From: Gymnothorax reevesii
Lineage: Eukaryota > Chordata > Actinopteri > Anguilliformes > Muraenidae
DNA: 64,000 bases
NCBI GenBank assembly: GCA_029721435.1
Contig: CM056584.1
Location: 14,581,739-14,645,738, forward strand
Direction: 5' to 3'
This document shows, in pieces, positions 36,871-47,970 of the stretch. Each line of letters opens with the position of its first letter. The stretch's first letter is position 1. The notes under the pieces were generated by a model. The model was not told where the DNA came from. It saw only the letters and a program-made list of their open reading frames with translations, and did no database searches. The position numbers were made by a program, and so were the translations under genes.

Positions 36871-37053
36871 CAGTTTCAGTATAGATTTCTTGCAATAATC
36901 ATTTGGTTTCTATGTAATTCCAATTACATACTGTAATTACCTGTCAAATATAGCCAACAAAGTTGAATTTGCTTGCCAGTTTGTTTTGCGAGCCTGAATT
37001 ACTGTAGTTAACACCACAATCATTGGGTCCCACGCCATTAGTCAGCTAATATA

Positions 37054-38666
37054 CTGCCATCCATAATTATTGGCACCCCTGGTGAAGATGTGTTCTTTAG
37101 CTTCTAATAAATTCAGTTTTTTTCTAAATAATGTAGGACTATAAAGAGGAAAATCCAACCTTTAATTCAAGAGCATTTATTCAGTGGGGAAAAAATCCCA
37201 CAATAAGAAATAATTCTTTTACATCAAATCATGAGTGCCACAATTATTAGCACCCCTGATGATAACACTTTGTACAACCCCCTTTTGCCGACAAAACAGC
37301 GCCTAATCTTCTTCTATGATGTTTCGCAAGATGGGAGAATACAGAAAGAGGGATCTTTGACCATTCCGCTTTGCACAATCTTTCTAAATCATCCAGCAAC
37401 TTGGGTCCTCTCCTCTGCACTCTCCTCTTCAGCTCACTCCACAGGTTTTCAATGGGGTTGAGGTCTGGGGACTGAGATGGCCATGGGAGGAGCTTGATTC
37501 TGTGTCTGGTGAACCATTTCTGTGTAGATTTGGCCACGTGTTTAGGGTCATTATCTTGCTGAATGACCCAGTGAAGACCCATCTTCAGCTTTCGGGCAGA
37601 GGCCACCAGATTTTGATTTAAAATGACCTGGTATTTCAAAGTGCTTATGATGCCATGCACCCTAACAAGGTTCCCAGGGCCTCTGGAAGAGGAACAGGCC
37701 CACAGCATCACCGATCCTCCCCCATACTTCACAGTGGGCATGAGGTGCTTTTCTGCATACTCATCTTTTGTGTTCTGCCAGACCCACTTAGAGTGTTTGT
37801 TGCCTAAAAGCTCTATCTTGGTCTCATCTGACCAAAGCACAGGGTCCCAGTTGAATTCCCAGTACCGCTTAGCGAACTCCAGACATTTATGTTTATTATT
37901 GTGGGTGAGAAAAGGTTTTTTTTCCGTGCATGCCTCCCCAACAGCTTGTTGGCATGTAGATAGCGCCTGATGGTTGTTTTGGAGACTTTGTGACCCCAAG
38001 ATGCTACCCCAAGAATTGCTTTGTTGCAATTCTTTAACAGTGAGCTTTGGAGAACTTTTTATATCTCTTACCATCCTCCTCACTGTGCTTGGTGGCAAAA
38101 TAACCTCGCGTTCTCATCCAGGCTTGTTTACCACTGTTCCAGTTGTTTTAAAATTCTTAATGATTCCTCTGACAGTAGATATGGGCCGGTGCAGGCGAGT
38201 GGCTATTTTCTTGTAGCCATTGCCTGACTTGTGAAGGTCGACACACATCTGCCTTACTTGAATGGCGCGTTCCTTTGTCTTTCCCATGTTGAAAAGTGGA
38301 TAAGAGAAATGGCCTCTATGTCACGTCATATTTATACCCCAGGGAAACAGGAAGTGATGAATTGCTAATTAAATGTGCCTAGATCCTCTAATCAACTTTG
38401 TAAACTACTGTAGAAATGACAGAAATAATTCAATTACATTTATTTCCTAGGAATTTTTAGGGGTGCCAATAATTGTGGAACAGGTTATTTTATGAAAAAT
38501 AATTATTAGTCAGGAATTTTTTTTTCCCTTGAAATTCACTTGAGTTGAAGGTTAGATTTTTCTACAATTTTCAGTGTGAGAGTATGCTTCTGCAATAAAA
38601 ATTTAACTCATTTTAAGGCTTTTAACACATCTTTACCAGGGATGCCAATAATTATTGAGGGTGCTG
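37054..38666 (-). mobile_element. full-length Tc1-like transposon, best preserved copy
   Basis: About 1.61 kb between TA dinucleotides (37,052-37,053 and 38,667-38,668). The inverted ends share CATAATTATTGGCACCCCTGG (left) with the complement of the right end, AATAATTATTGGCATCCCTGG, followed by (G/A)AAGATGTGTT. It contains one transposase frame with a single in-frame stop. This family is common in fish genomes. The condition of the frame suggests a younger arrival than the other Tc1 copies here. Confidence 0.92.
37247..38287 (-). pseudogene. Tc1 transposase, full length but for one nonsense codon
   Basis: A DD34E transposase of 346 codons starts at the ATG at 38,287 (MGKTKERAIQVRQ) and ends at 37,247. 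The N-terminal paired-like helices include KSGNGYKKIATRLHRPISTV (about residues 21-40). A TGA at codon 58 (38,114-38,116), in KPG-stop-ERE, is the only break. It probably arose from CGA at a CpG site. Downstream are SPKLTVKELQ, PVLWSDETKIELLG with the first catalytic aspartate, the GGGSVMLWAC glycine box, VIQQDNDPKH with the second, and SPDLNPIENLW with the glutamate. I count 34 residues between the QQD aspartate and that glutamate, the family standard. Without readthrough only a 57-residue peptide would be made. Confidence 0.92.
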
Positions 38667-38668
38667 TA

Positions 38669-39917
38669 GCTATGGCGTTCCTGTGACAAATTCACACTAT
38701 TCAAAACAACCTGCAAGCACACATGATCTGAACAGTTCTGACTGACAGGCAATGAACAAGCACTGATGTGTTCCACAGTGCATTTCTGACACTGACATCA
38801 CTACCAAGGGAATGTTTAACACAAGTAACATTTCACTCAGAGATATACTTTAGCTGGGATGGGTAAATATGAATGTTCCTCAAACACTTATAAATGCCCA
38901 ATAAGACTTTTAAACAGCATAGGAATTGTCCATGAATAAAAGGTAAAAGATGAGCCGTGAGAAGTCCTTTACATCCAAATATGGCTTTTACCAACATGGA
39001 AAACTTTAAGGAATCTCCCAAAAAATCAGACTCTACAACTCACTCGAGGAGACATCCATGGATACTGTGGGAGAGTTAAAGGCCACCAATAAATGAAGTG
39101 TGACACAAAAATGCTGTTCAAAGCAATACATTTAACAAACCACTTCCAAAATCAAAAATGTGCCATTCTTTATTCGCGCTAAGTAATGGGCATTGCCCAT
39201 ACAAACAGAATTTTAAAATATCATACAATATTTATCAGCCCAACAATGAATTGTAACACTCACACTGGAGTAAATAAGCTAATGCCAGACATACTTTTGA
39301 AGAGGTTGCAGAGAAACTGAAGTCTTCTTTTCTCCCTAGTCTATGGAAATCTCTGGCTTTCATTTACACTGCATAACCCAGGTTATTTACTAGGCTTTCA
39401 TTTACACTTGAGCTGCTAATTAGGGAAATAATAATGGAGGGTAATATCTTCTCTGAAACTGCCACAGAAATGCCCAGGAGGTCAGCTGGAGTCAGGTCAG
39501 TTGCAACTTGCAGAAGTGGCTGGATTTTACCAAGAAAAGCAACATTCAACTTCAGAAAAGTACAAAGTGTAATGATCTAATATTAATAGGAACCTTGCCT
39601 ATTGCTCAAGGGGGAAAAAGGGAAAAAAAAAACATACGGTCCTAAAGAAAGACCATAACAGCAGGTTAAGTGCAGAAAAGGCTAATCCTACGCAGAACAA
39701 GAGGCAACATCACAGCTGAAAGTGAATGTTTACTGGTATTTATGGGGCAAACACTATGCAAATCCCATTCACTGTGTGCAGAGTTTAGCTGTACATCGAT
39801 TTTTTTTACATTTTTATTATTGTGGCTTTAAGGCACCAAGGCTTTTGTTCACAAACCACTTGTCAACAATTCAAAACATATTACTTCTTCTCTTGCACAA
39901 AGGACAAGATGTAGAAA
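38669..39917. other. spacer without recognised genes
   Basis: AT-rich unique sequence. No repeat or exon was recognised. Confidence 0.35.
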
Positions 39918-40002
39918 CCCTTACAAAAATTAGTATGCTTCAAGTTCATTTTATCAGTGCACTGCAAGTACATTTCCCAAGTATACTTGTAGCATATCTC
40001 TA

Positions 40003-40523
40003 TCCATCCATCCATCCATCCATCCATTTTCTGCCGCTTATCCGAGGCCAGGTCGCAGGGGTAACAGACTAAGCAGAGAGACCCAAGTGCCCCCCTCCCC
40101 AGCCCCTTCCTCTACCTCTACGTGGGGGACCCCAAGCCCTTCCCAGGCCAGCCGAAAGAAATAATCCCTCTAGCATGTCCTGAGCTGCCCTGAGGCCTCC
40201 TCCCAGATGCACATGCCTGGAAAACCTCTAAAGGGAGGTGTCCAGGTGGCATCACCTCCTCAATTGACTCCTCTCAATGCGGAGGAGCAGCGGTTCTACT
40301 CTGAGCCTCTCCCAGCTGTCTGACCTCCTCCCCTCATCCCTATAGGTCAGCCCAGCCACCCTACGGAGAAAACTCACTTTGGTTGCTTGTATTTGTGATC
40401 TTGTTCTTTTGGTCATAACCCAAAGCTCGTGACCATAGGTGAGGGCTGGAATATAGATCGACCAGTAAATCGAGAGCTTTGCTTTTACGCTCAACTCCTT
40501 CTTCACCACAACTGACCGGTACA
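40003..40523 (-). mobile_element. RTE/Rex3-like LINE, 5'-truncated 3' end
   Basis: On the minus strand 90 codons (40,524-40,252) read as the C-terminal part of a LINE polymerase: MYRSVVVKKELSVKAKLSIY, LTYGHELWVMTKRTRSQIQA, SFLRRVAGL, RVEPLLLRIERSQLRR. A frameshift follows, then FRLAWEGLGVP and LLSLLPLRPGLG, a stop, and the tail GGATAAGCGGCAGAAAATGG ending in (ATGG)n (40,003-40,026 on plus). GATG-type tails and this C terminus are known for Rex3. The copy is about 520 bp, 5'-truncated as usual for LINEs, and sits inside the unclassified element. Confidence 0.8.
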
Positions 40524-40525
40524 TA

Positions 40526-42120
40526 CACTACTGCTCAAAATTTTGAGATCACTTGCAAATGTCTTTGTTTTCTAAAGAAAAATAAATTTTCATGCATTTC
40601 ACAAACAATTTTTTTCCATTTCACAAACATTTTTATCCATTTCACAAACAATCAATCAGGTGATTTTTCAAGGAATGATCTACATTTTTGCCTAGAGGCC
40701 TATTATCAGCAACTGTCAGTCCTCTGCATCAATCTCCTGGTATGGCTGCTAATCCAATTTAAGCATTTTATAAGGCTAATTAATTATTAGAAAATCCTTC
40801 TGCAATTGTGTTTCACAGCTGAAAACTAATTGAACTAATAAGGGACCACAAAAGGGAGCAGGGGATTCTTGAGGTTGGTTTAGTACCTGAAGCATCAGCA
40901 GTTGTTTGTTTGTATACAGGCTCAAAATGGCCAGAAAGAAAGAAATTCCTTTAGAGACCCATCAGTCTATTGTTGTGCTTAAAAAAGAAGGCTATTCAAT
41001 GCGAGAAATTGAAAACTTAAAATCTCTTACCATGCTGTCAACTACTCCCTTCAGAGAGCAGCACAAACTGGCACTAACAAGGACAGAAAAAAGGAGTGGG
41101 AGGCCCCGATGCACAACTGTGCAAGAAGACAAATATCTGAGAGTATTTAGATTAAGACAAAGACGCCTCACAGGTTGTCAACTAGTAGCTGCGCTAAGTA
41201 GTTCCCGTCAAACACCAGTGTCAGTATCAACAGTGAAGCAGCGACGTCAGGACGCTGGACTTCATGGCAGAATTGCCAAGAAAAAGCCATATCTCAGACT
41301 GGCCGATAAAAAGAAAAGACTGAGATGGGCAAAAGAGCACAGACATTGGACACTGGAAGACTGGAAGAAGGTGTTGTGGACAGATGAGTCCAAGTTTGTG
41401 GTCTTTGGCCCAAACAGAAGAACATTTGTGAGACGCAGAACGAATGAACAGTGCTTAATACCATCGGTCAAGCATGGTGGAGGCAGCGTGATGGTCTGGG
41501 GGTGCTTTGGAGGTGATAAAATAGGAGATTTGTACTGAGTGGAAGGGACCTTGAGGAAGGAAGGCTATCACAAGATTTTGTAAAGACATGCCATGCCCTG
41601 TGGACAGCACTTGATTGGGACCAATTTCATCCTACAACAGGATAATGACCCAAAACATCTCCAAAATGTGTCAGTAATATTTAAAGAACAAGCAGTCAGC
41701 CGGAATTCTGACTGTAATGGAGTGGCCAGCACAGTCTGCGGATCTGAACCCTGTTGAGCTGTTGTGGGAGCAGCTTGACCGTATGGTACAGAGGAAGCCT
41801 CCATCAAGCCAATCCATCTTTTGGGAGATGCTCCAGGAAGCATGGGGTGAAATCTCATCAGATTACCTTGAAAAATTGACAGCTAGAATGCCTAAGGTCT
41901 GCCAGGCTGTAATTGCTGCAAAAGGTGTTTTTTTTTTTTTTTGATGAAGGCAAAGTTTGATGTACATACACATCATTTCCATGAAAATCATTATTTCTAA
42001 CTCAGACAATGTCAGCATGTTCTGTTCATTTGCTATATTTCCTATTCAGACTAATTTAATGCCTGTTTCCATGGAAAACAAGAAAATTTCCAAGTGATCC
42101 CAAACTTTTGAGCGGTAGTG
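40526..42120 (+). mobile_element. full-length Tc1-like transposon nested in the LINE/outer element
   Basis: About 1.6 kb between TA (40,524-40,525) and TA (42,121-42,122). The inverted ends are CACTACTGCTCAAAATTTTG (left) and the complement of the right, CACTACCGCTCAAAAGTTTG, with about 40 of the first 47 positions identical. The CACTACCG(T/C)TCAAAAGTTTGG end is a hallmark of one widespread fish Tc1 family, which I recall as reported also in lampreys. Being inside the LINE border and the outer element, it is the youngest of the three layers. Confidence 0.93.
40927..41943 (+). pseudogene. Tc1 transposase pseudogene
   Basis: From the ATG at 40,927 (MARKKEIPLETHQSIVVLKK) a 204-codon open part contains the N-terminal helix-turn-helix, KRSGRPRCTTVQED (linker), PVSVSTVKQRRQDAGLHGR, KKPYLRLADKKKRLRWAKEH, VLWTDESKFVVFG with the first catalytic aspartate, and the SVKHGGGSVMVWGCFGG box. 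It stops at a TGA (41,536-41,538) where a longer chain is expected. A further stop follows near 41,580. NFILQQDNDPKH (about 41,625-41,660) keeps the second aspartate in the original frame. After a frameshift near 41,700, SADLNPVELLWEQLDRMV (about 41,730-41,785) keeps the glutamate, and the end reads VIAAKG before a T run. A compact, recently inactivated copy. Confidence 0.9.
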
Positions 42121-42552
42121 TATGTTGTACTTCTTTTAATACTTCTTTTAATTCATGAAAGTATACTCTGAAGTATGCTGCAAGTAAAATTAGGTATATA
42201 CATTTAAAAAACATTGACATAATTAATAACACTTTCAGCCCAGTATTTTACGACTATATCCATGTCCTTTGAACTCTTCTAAATATGCACAGGAATTAAA
42301 TCACATACTATTCAGTCACATTCTTATATGAATGGATGACTTTGCATTGGAAAGACCGTTCAGGCTACATCTGATCCCTCTACCTTCTGACTGCGAAGGG
42401 ACAGCTTTCCCCACTGCACCCCAGAGCTACTTGGATATTCTTATAGTTATTTAATACCAGTCCACTTCTTAGTTAATCAAAGTATGCTTTATACCTCTGT
42501 ATACTTTTAGTTTATGAAAGTATGGTGTTTAATAACTAACTTATTGTTCAAG

Positions 42553-42632
42553 TTTCTCCGTGGCGCTGTGAGTTAAGCAGTTGCTTTGTAGCCAGAATGT
42601 GTAAGTCTCAAATCCAACCTAAGATATTTCCA
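42553..42632 (+). other. tRNA-like segment, possible SINE head
   Basis: CGTGGCGCTGTGAGTTAAGC resembles a tRNA A box and GTCTCAAATCCAACC a degraded B box about 40 bp later. It lies inside the right arm of the unclassified element. Weak evidence. Confidence 0.3.
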
Positions 42633-43493
42633 TGTAGAACTGTCCATTCACAAGAGTGTCCAAGCATAGTCTGTTATCTCATTTCGTTGGACTCCATATC
42701 GTTATAAAATACAGGGCTGTAAGTTTCATTAATTACAATTGTTCATAAAGTGTATCTTTGTCGTTCACGTGCAGTATACTTCAAGGTATACTTTCATGAA
42801 CTAAAAATTTTGAATTAAATACACAAGTAATCACACATAAAAATAAACTCTTAGAAACTTAAAATAGGACAATTTCGCCCCAAGAAGTATTGAAGTAGTA
42901 CACTTACAAGTCGGGAAATATACTTGAAATTTGCTTCAAAAATAAGCTTGATGTATGCTTCTTCTTTTTTTTTGTAAGGGAAGTTCGGAGGGAGCGAGGA
43001 GGTAAATTGGGCTGGCCAACTCCAGGGAGAGTATAGAAGTAATTCGGTAATTATAGGCATTAATGGGCAGCATAAGTAGGGGTGAAAAAAAATTCTGAGC
43101 AGCTTTTTCGCGCCTTTGGCCGTAGGCAATGGAGAGGGGTTAGCTGATAACTATTTTAAAAGCACCGAGCGGACCCTAACCCTCCGTGTTTGCCCCGCCT
43201 GCAGTCGAATGACGGGGGGCACTGCTTCACCGACAACCAGAGCTATGAGCACTAAATGTTTCTAGATTTAAAAACGTGTCTTACATCCATCGCAAGTGAA
43301 CCATCACTAAGTGATTCTAGATCCACATTCCGTTAAGTAGCAATCAGCAGCTTTGTAACGCTCATTTTCAAACTTCGGCGTTGGCTACACGGTCCATGAT
43401 GGCAACTCTGGAATGTCTTACGCCGCAAGCGACTACATCATACGTGCAAATTTTGTGCTGGCAGAGATTTCCAAAGTATTGATATACGCAACG

Positions 43494-43497
<4 letters not shown>

Positions 43498-43549
<52 letters not shown>

Positions 43550-43556
43550 TCTCTCA
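43498..43556. repeat. (CT)n microsatellite
   Basis: About 28 CT units with one CCCT interruption. Confidence 0.95.
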
Positions 43557-44404
43557 TTTTCCAAGTCTTAAACCAATTTGCATTTGAACAAAGACAAGTG
43601 ATCTATTCACTAAAGTGCTAAGTGCAGAAGGTTGGGGGATGGGAGCATGTTGGTACTCGCAAATAAATCTGTTGTAGTCGTAGGCACGAAGAGTGCGATC
43701 CGTTGTCGGTTGCAACCAGCGCCTGCAACCTGAGCGTGATTCATTTGAAATGTCTCCGGTCTAATTACCTTCAATAGATCGCTATGTGTGCACATCAACC
43801 GACCATGTGCACCTGTCCCCAAATTTCGCCTGCGATTAGACATTGTAAATATCGTTGTGGGAAAAAATAATGGTCGGCCACTATTGGGACTATATACTTG
43901 CATACGGACTAACGATCAAAAGTCACTGAAACAAAAATACATTTAAGATGCCTTTCTAAGAAACATGATTGGCTGGAAGCCAAACAAATCCCCTTGGATC
44001 AAACCACACTGGGAATGGCCGAGCCATAGCCTATTTTGGGGCGAATATATGTACAGAAACTTATTGTGCGCGAATGACCTTCAATATGAACTTTTATATT
44101 TCTAAATTTAACCAAATTCAGTATGACACAACACATTCTTCTCAAGTGCGAATAATTCTCGTGCAACAAACTGTTCAAACTCTGCATTGTCAAATACTAA
44201 ACAGCGCAACACCGCGGATAAAACCAACGCGAGTAAATTCGAGTGAAGTTGACTGTGGTTACGCGCGGCTTCGCCTGTTTTTAAGATCCTCATTGAGCAT
44301 CTGTGCGGAATTTTATTATAACTTAAGGCTACATCATTTCTGAGCGCCGGGGATACCTCAAACTTTCGGAAGTTTCTCCCACCAAAGACAAATATGCACG
44401 CACA

Positions 44405-44510
<106 letters not shown>

Positions 44511-45095
44511 GTCGTAGCTCTGTAAGGGTCCCCCCCCCCCTCTCGCCATCCCACTCCTACTAAAGTTCTCCTGCACACAGTTGTCTCTGACAGTAATCGC
44601 AAGCGCGGCAGAGCAGCGGGTAGTCGAGTGCAGTAACCTTAAATCTTAAATGGTAAGATGAGGCTGGAATGTGCGAGTGGATCGTGTAGTTATGGAGGAA
44701 CCGCGATGACTGGACGATCTCATGGCTCCGCGTTTCCAGAGTTAACACGTTTTGTGGGAGGGGGGAGCATAACGAAAACGTTTCACATGGGAGCTGCTTG
44801 ATGTTTGGAAGTGGGGGAAGGGAGACCATTTCACGGTATTAAATTCTACCAGGAGAAAGCTTGGATAGCTATTCGACATAATGTAAATTGGGACAAAGGG
44901 ATTATTTAATAAGACCGTCCAACAATTTCATTCGGAAAGCGGAAAAACTGTGGGTGAGAAATCCAACGGCGCTCTGTGGGGCTATGTAGGTGCTAGAAGC
45001 GAGAAAACGCGTGAGAAGGTATTTCTCCTCCCTTTTTTTCCGTTTGGCAGTTCCTCAATGCGCGACCTACTACTTTCTAACAATCTTTTTCTTAA

Positions 45096-47966
45096 CCCTG
45101 TAAGACCCACTGCGGCAGAATTACAACGATTTTTGTTATCCCCAAAAAAAGCTATAATTATTATCATGATTTTATTTATTTGTTAATTTTTTTGGTTCAA
45201 CCACATTAACATAGTCATTGGGCCCTGTTGTCCGGTCTCACAATGGGTTATATATATATACAAATAAGGCCTGCCTTCAGGTCAAGAAATCACACAACCT
45301 CTAAATTTTTGATTGAGCATCATCCCTTCGATTTACTGGACTCGATTTATCTGATTGAGGTAAGGAAAATACTTTAGATTTTTTTGTGTGTTTATTAGTG
45401 TCTAGAACATGTACATATATGTTGTTACTGTGGAAAATGTGCCCTACATTTTATCTAGAGCTTGTTTTGTAATTGTTGCAATATTACAACGTTGGGTGAA
45501 AGTGGTAGTCCAAACAACCCTGTTTTTGAGAGGAACTTCTTGAGAGGAACTTCAATTAAAATTTTCCCAACATAACTTTAAACTACACATGATTTACACA
45601 TTCTAGCCCTTACCCTTATATTGGAGTACATATATTATTGTTTTAGAAACTAATGTGCAAAGATATATGGCCACATCTAATCATTTTCATTTACTTATAA
45701 TGATTTCTTACAATACTCAGTATTTTCCCCTTATCACAGAAAGCAGGACTTCCTAACAAAGAAATTCTGTTTGTGCATGTCTGACCTTTGTCTTGGCTAT
45801 TGATAAGAAAATGTCCCCATCAATTCACAGTCAAAGCAGTTGTGGGGGATGCTTGGAGGGGCATTTGTTGCATTGTTCTGGAACAGATGTTAATGTTCAT
45901 GAATCTAAGGTGTGGTTTTAAGTTGGAGGCTACATGCATTCCCATTAGGATGATAATCAGAGTTTACAATTGGTCGGCAATACAGTATTGTGTGACCAGT
46001 GAAATGTGTGAACAGGTCACTTCAGTGCTATGTGTGCTATTTATATAAACATTGGTTTCAATTTTATTTTTTTTTCGATTTCAGAATGCTACCAGCATGG
46101 AGAGATCTTCGCTACAGTGTGCAGGATGTAATTGCAATCGTCCAAAATGGAGAGAATGATGTGGACATCCAATTCGACGACACCGATGTGAGTGACGGGG
46201 AGTCAGATAACGATGCCTGTGTGAGCAACGAAAACCAGGAACCTATTGATTGCCCAGCCAATGTTGACTTTGAGCCCAAATCAAATGAAGGCATCATGCA
46301 CCGTGACAGATATCGTTGGCAAAAAAAAAGGATATAATCAGTCCCAATACTGATTTTTCCGGGTCCAGCTGTCACAGACGATGTAACTTCCCTCCACACA
46401 CCACTGCAATACTCTCAAAAGTTTGTGTCAGAAGACAAGATTCAAGCTCTGGCTACAAATACAAATGAGTACAGCGTTCATAATTATGGAAGATCTGTTA
46501 ACACTAATACAAAGGAAAAACAGAAAGTGTTGGACATGTACCTGAGCATGGGCTTCGTACAGATGGCTGGAACCCGTATGTATTGGCAGGCAGATGCGCA
46601 ACACCCCCCGGTCGCTGATGTGATGTCACGCAACAGATTCCAATCTCTGTTGACAACATTACATTTTGTGAACAATTTGAGTGTCAGAGATTGAAAAGAG
46701 GGACAAACTCTGGAAACTCAGACCATGGCTTGAATCTTTCAGAGAGAAATGCCTGCAGGTGGTACCAGAAGAGCACAATTCTGTTGGTGAGATGATGATT
46801 CCTTTCAAGGGGAAGTTCAGCAGCGTCAAGTAGTACATGCGAGGCAAACCACACCCATGGGGGGTCAAAGTATGGGAGAGGGCTGGAATCTCTAGCATGA
46901 TGTCTGACTTTGATGTTTACCAAGGGAGCAACAATGGAATACAAGTCACATCTGAACTTGGATTGTCAGGTGATGTTGTGATGAAGCTGGCCTCCACACT
47001 TCCAAAGGGTCAGAAATACAAGATCTACGCAGACGAATACAAGTTCGCCCTGAAATCCCAGCGTTGGTACGTGTACATCTTCTGCCACTCCATCACCCTC
47101 ACTGTGGTCAATGCCTGGCTCCTCTACAAGCGGCACTGCCAAGCCCTCAAGATGCCGAAGAAGGAGATACTGAACATGAGAAAGTTCCAGGCACAGCTGG
47201 CATCCTCTCTCATTCTGGTAAGAATCCAATTCTGCTTTTTGCCATGTTTGTGATATCTTCGACTTGTGTCTTCATGCATTTTTGACATGAACATGAATTG
47301 ATTATTAATATTAATATTGATTTTTCTCTTTTCAAATCAGGTGGACACAACATGCGAAACTCCGAAGAGAGGACGGCCATCTTCAGGCAACTGGGGCCCA
47401 GTCCTTTGAATGCTGGGAAGAGCCCATCCTCATGTGATGGGATTCGAAACGGTCCCTCTTCCATGAAATCATGTGCCGCCCCCCTCTGGATGTGTGCAAG
47501 GACCTAACTGGACATTTCCCAATGAAGATGAAGAGAGGACGCTGCAGACATTGGGTATACAGGGTATATTAATACCCAATGCAGGAAGTGCAATTTTCGC
47601 CTCTGTTTTTCAGAGGACAAGAACTGTTTCTGGGACCATCATTGTTAAATGTCAAAGTTCAGTTCTTGTTGTTGGAATAAATGACTGTTCATAACAACAT
47701 GACTGAGATTATTTTTCATGTTAAACTGTTCTGGGACAAAAGCAAAACCCTGCAAATGGATCCTTAGTTCTGTATTGTTGTTCAGACAATGAGTACAAAT
47801 ACAAGAGATTCTGTTCCCCATTTAGCAATATTACAACATTTCTGTAAAAACTTTCAAAAACATAAAATTTTTGAAAAAACTTCATTTTCTGCTCCAAAGG
47901 CCTTCTACAACAACATCTGAATGGTAGAAAAATGTGTGTGTTTTTCTATATTTGGGTTTCACAGGG
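45096..47966 (+). mobile_element. complete piggyBac-family insertion
   Basis: A 2,871-bp insertion flanked by TTAA on both sides (45,092-45,095 and 47,967-47,970). The inverted ends read CCCTGTAAGACCCA on the left and, complemented, CCCTGTGAAACCCA on the right. TTAA duplication with CCC-starting ends is diagnostic for piggyBac, and the internal protein pieces agree. About 1 kb of non-coding sequence precedes the transposase relic. It may hold a first intron, from a GTAAGG donor near 45,359 to the CAG acceptor at 46,084. The element is dead in protein but structurally whole. Confidence 0.93.
46086..47656 (+). pseudogene. piggyBac transposase pseudogene with an apparent intron
   Basis: An acceptor-like TTTCGATTTCAG ends at 46,084, one base before the ATG at 46,086. 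The acidic N terminus (VDIQFDDTDVSDGESDND) is typical of PGBD proteins. Breaks are a TAA at 46,335, a frameshift near 46,690 and a TAG at 46,831. Recognisable blocks are MYLSMGFVQMAGTRMYWQ, MSRNRFQSLLTTLHFV, EMMIPFKGKFSS, GKPHPWGVKVWERAG, KIYADEY and WYVYIFCHSITLTVVNAWLL. The residue before EMM is G where the first catalytic D is expected. Between YADEYKF and SQRWY about 150 or more residues are missing, taking the third catalytic D. A GTAAGA donor at 47,219 and AAATCAG acceptor at 47,340 join SLIL to VDTTCETPKRGRPSS in frame. The Cys-rich tail (CRHW, then CRKCNFRLCFSEDKNC) is frameshifted. Confidence 0.88.
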
Positions 47967-47970
47967 TTAA

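Larger units (their letters stand above)
35910..37053. other. spacer with a triplet microsatellite and one small ORF
   Basis: Holds the ACT/ACA triplet tract and the ORF at 36,574. Nothing else was recognised. Confidence 0.35.
39918..42980. mobile_element. unclassified inverted-repeat element hosting two insertions
   Basis: The left end CCCTTACAAAAATTAGTATG (39,918) and the right end TTTTTTTTTGTAAGGG (to 42,980) are inverted. The following about 75 bp remain similar in complement (GTATGCTTCAAG against GCATACATCAAGC; CAAGTACATTTCCCAAGTATAC against CAAGTATATTTCCCGACTTG). The interior left of 40,003 and right of 42,121 is studded with AAGTATRCTT-like palindromes (39,933, 39,980, 42,163, 42,173, 42,481, 42,503, 42,774, 42,785, 42,923 and 42,952). 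It has no transposase. Without the LINE and Tc1 inside, it would be about 0.95 kb. No clear target duplication. Superfamily unknown. Confidence 0.6.

Noticed and set aside
37623..37970. Plus-strand frame opposite the Tc1 transposase
   Set aside because: Antisense shadow of the minus-strand transposase; no independent motif. The same holds for 41,262-41,471 and 46,112-46,399.
42553..42632. A functional tRNA gene
   Set aside because: Only loose A- and B-box resemblance; no complete cloverleaf can be drawn, so it is at most a SINE head.
47549..47581. 10-bp palindrome CATTGGGTAT...ATACCCAATG
   Set aside because: Lies in the decayed Cys-rich tail of the piggyBac pseudogene; probably a small local duplication or chance, too short to interpret.
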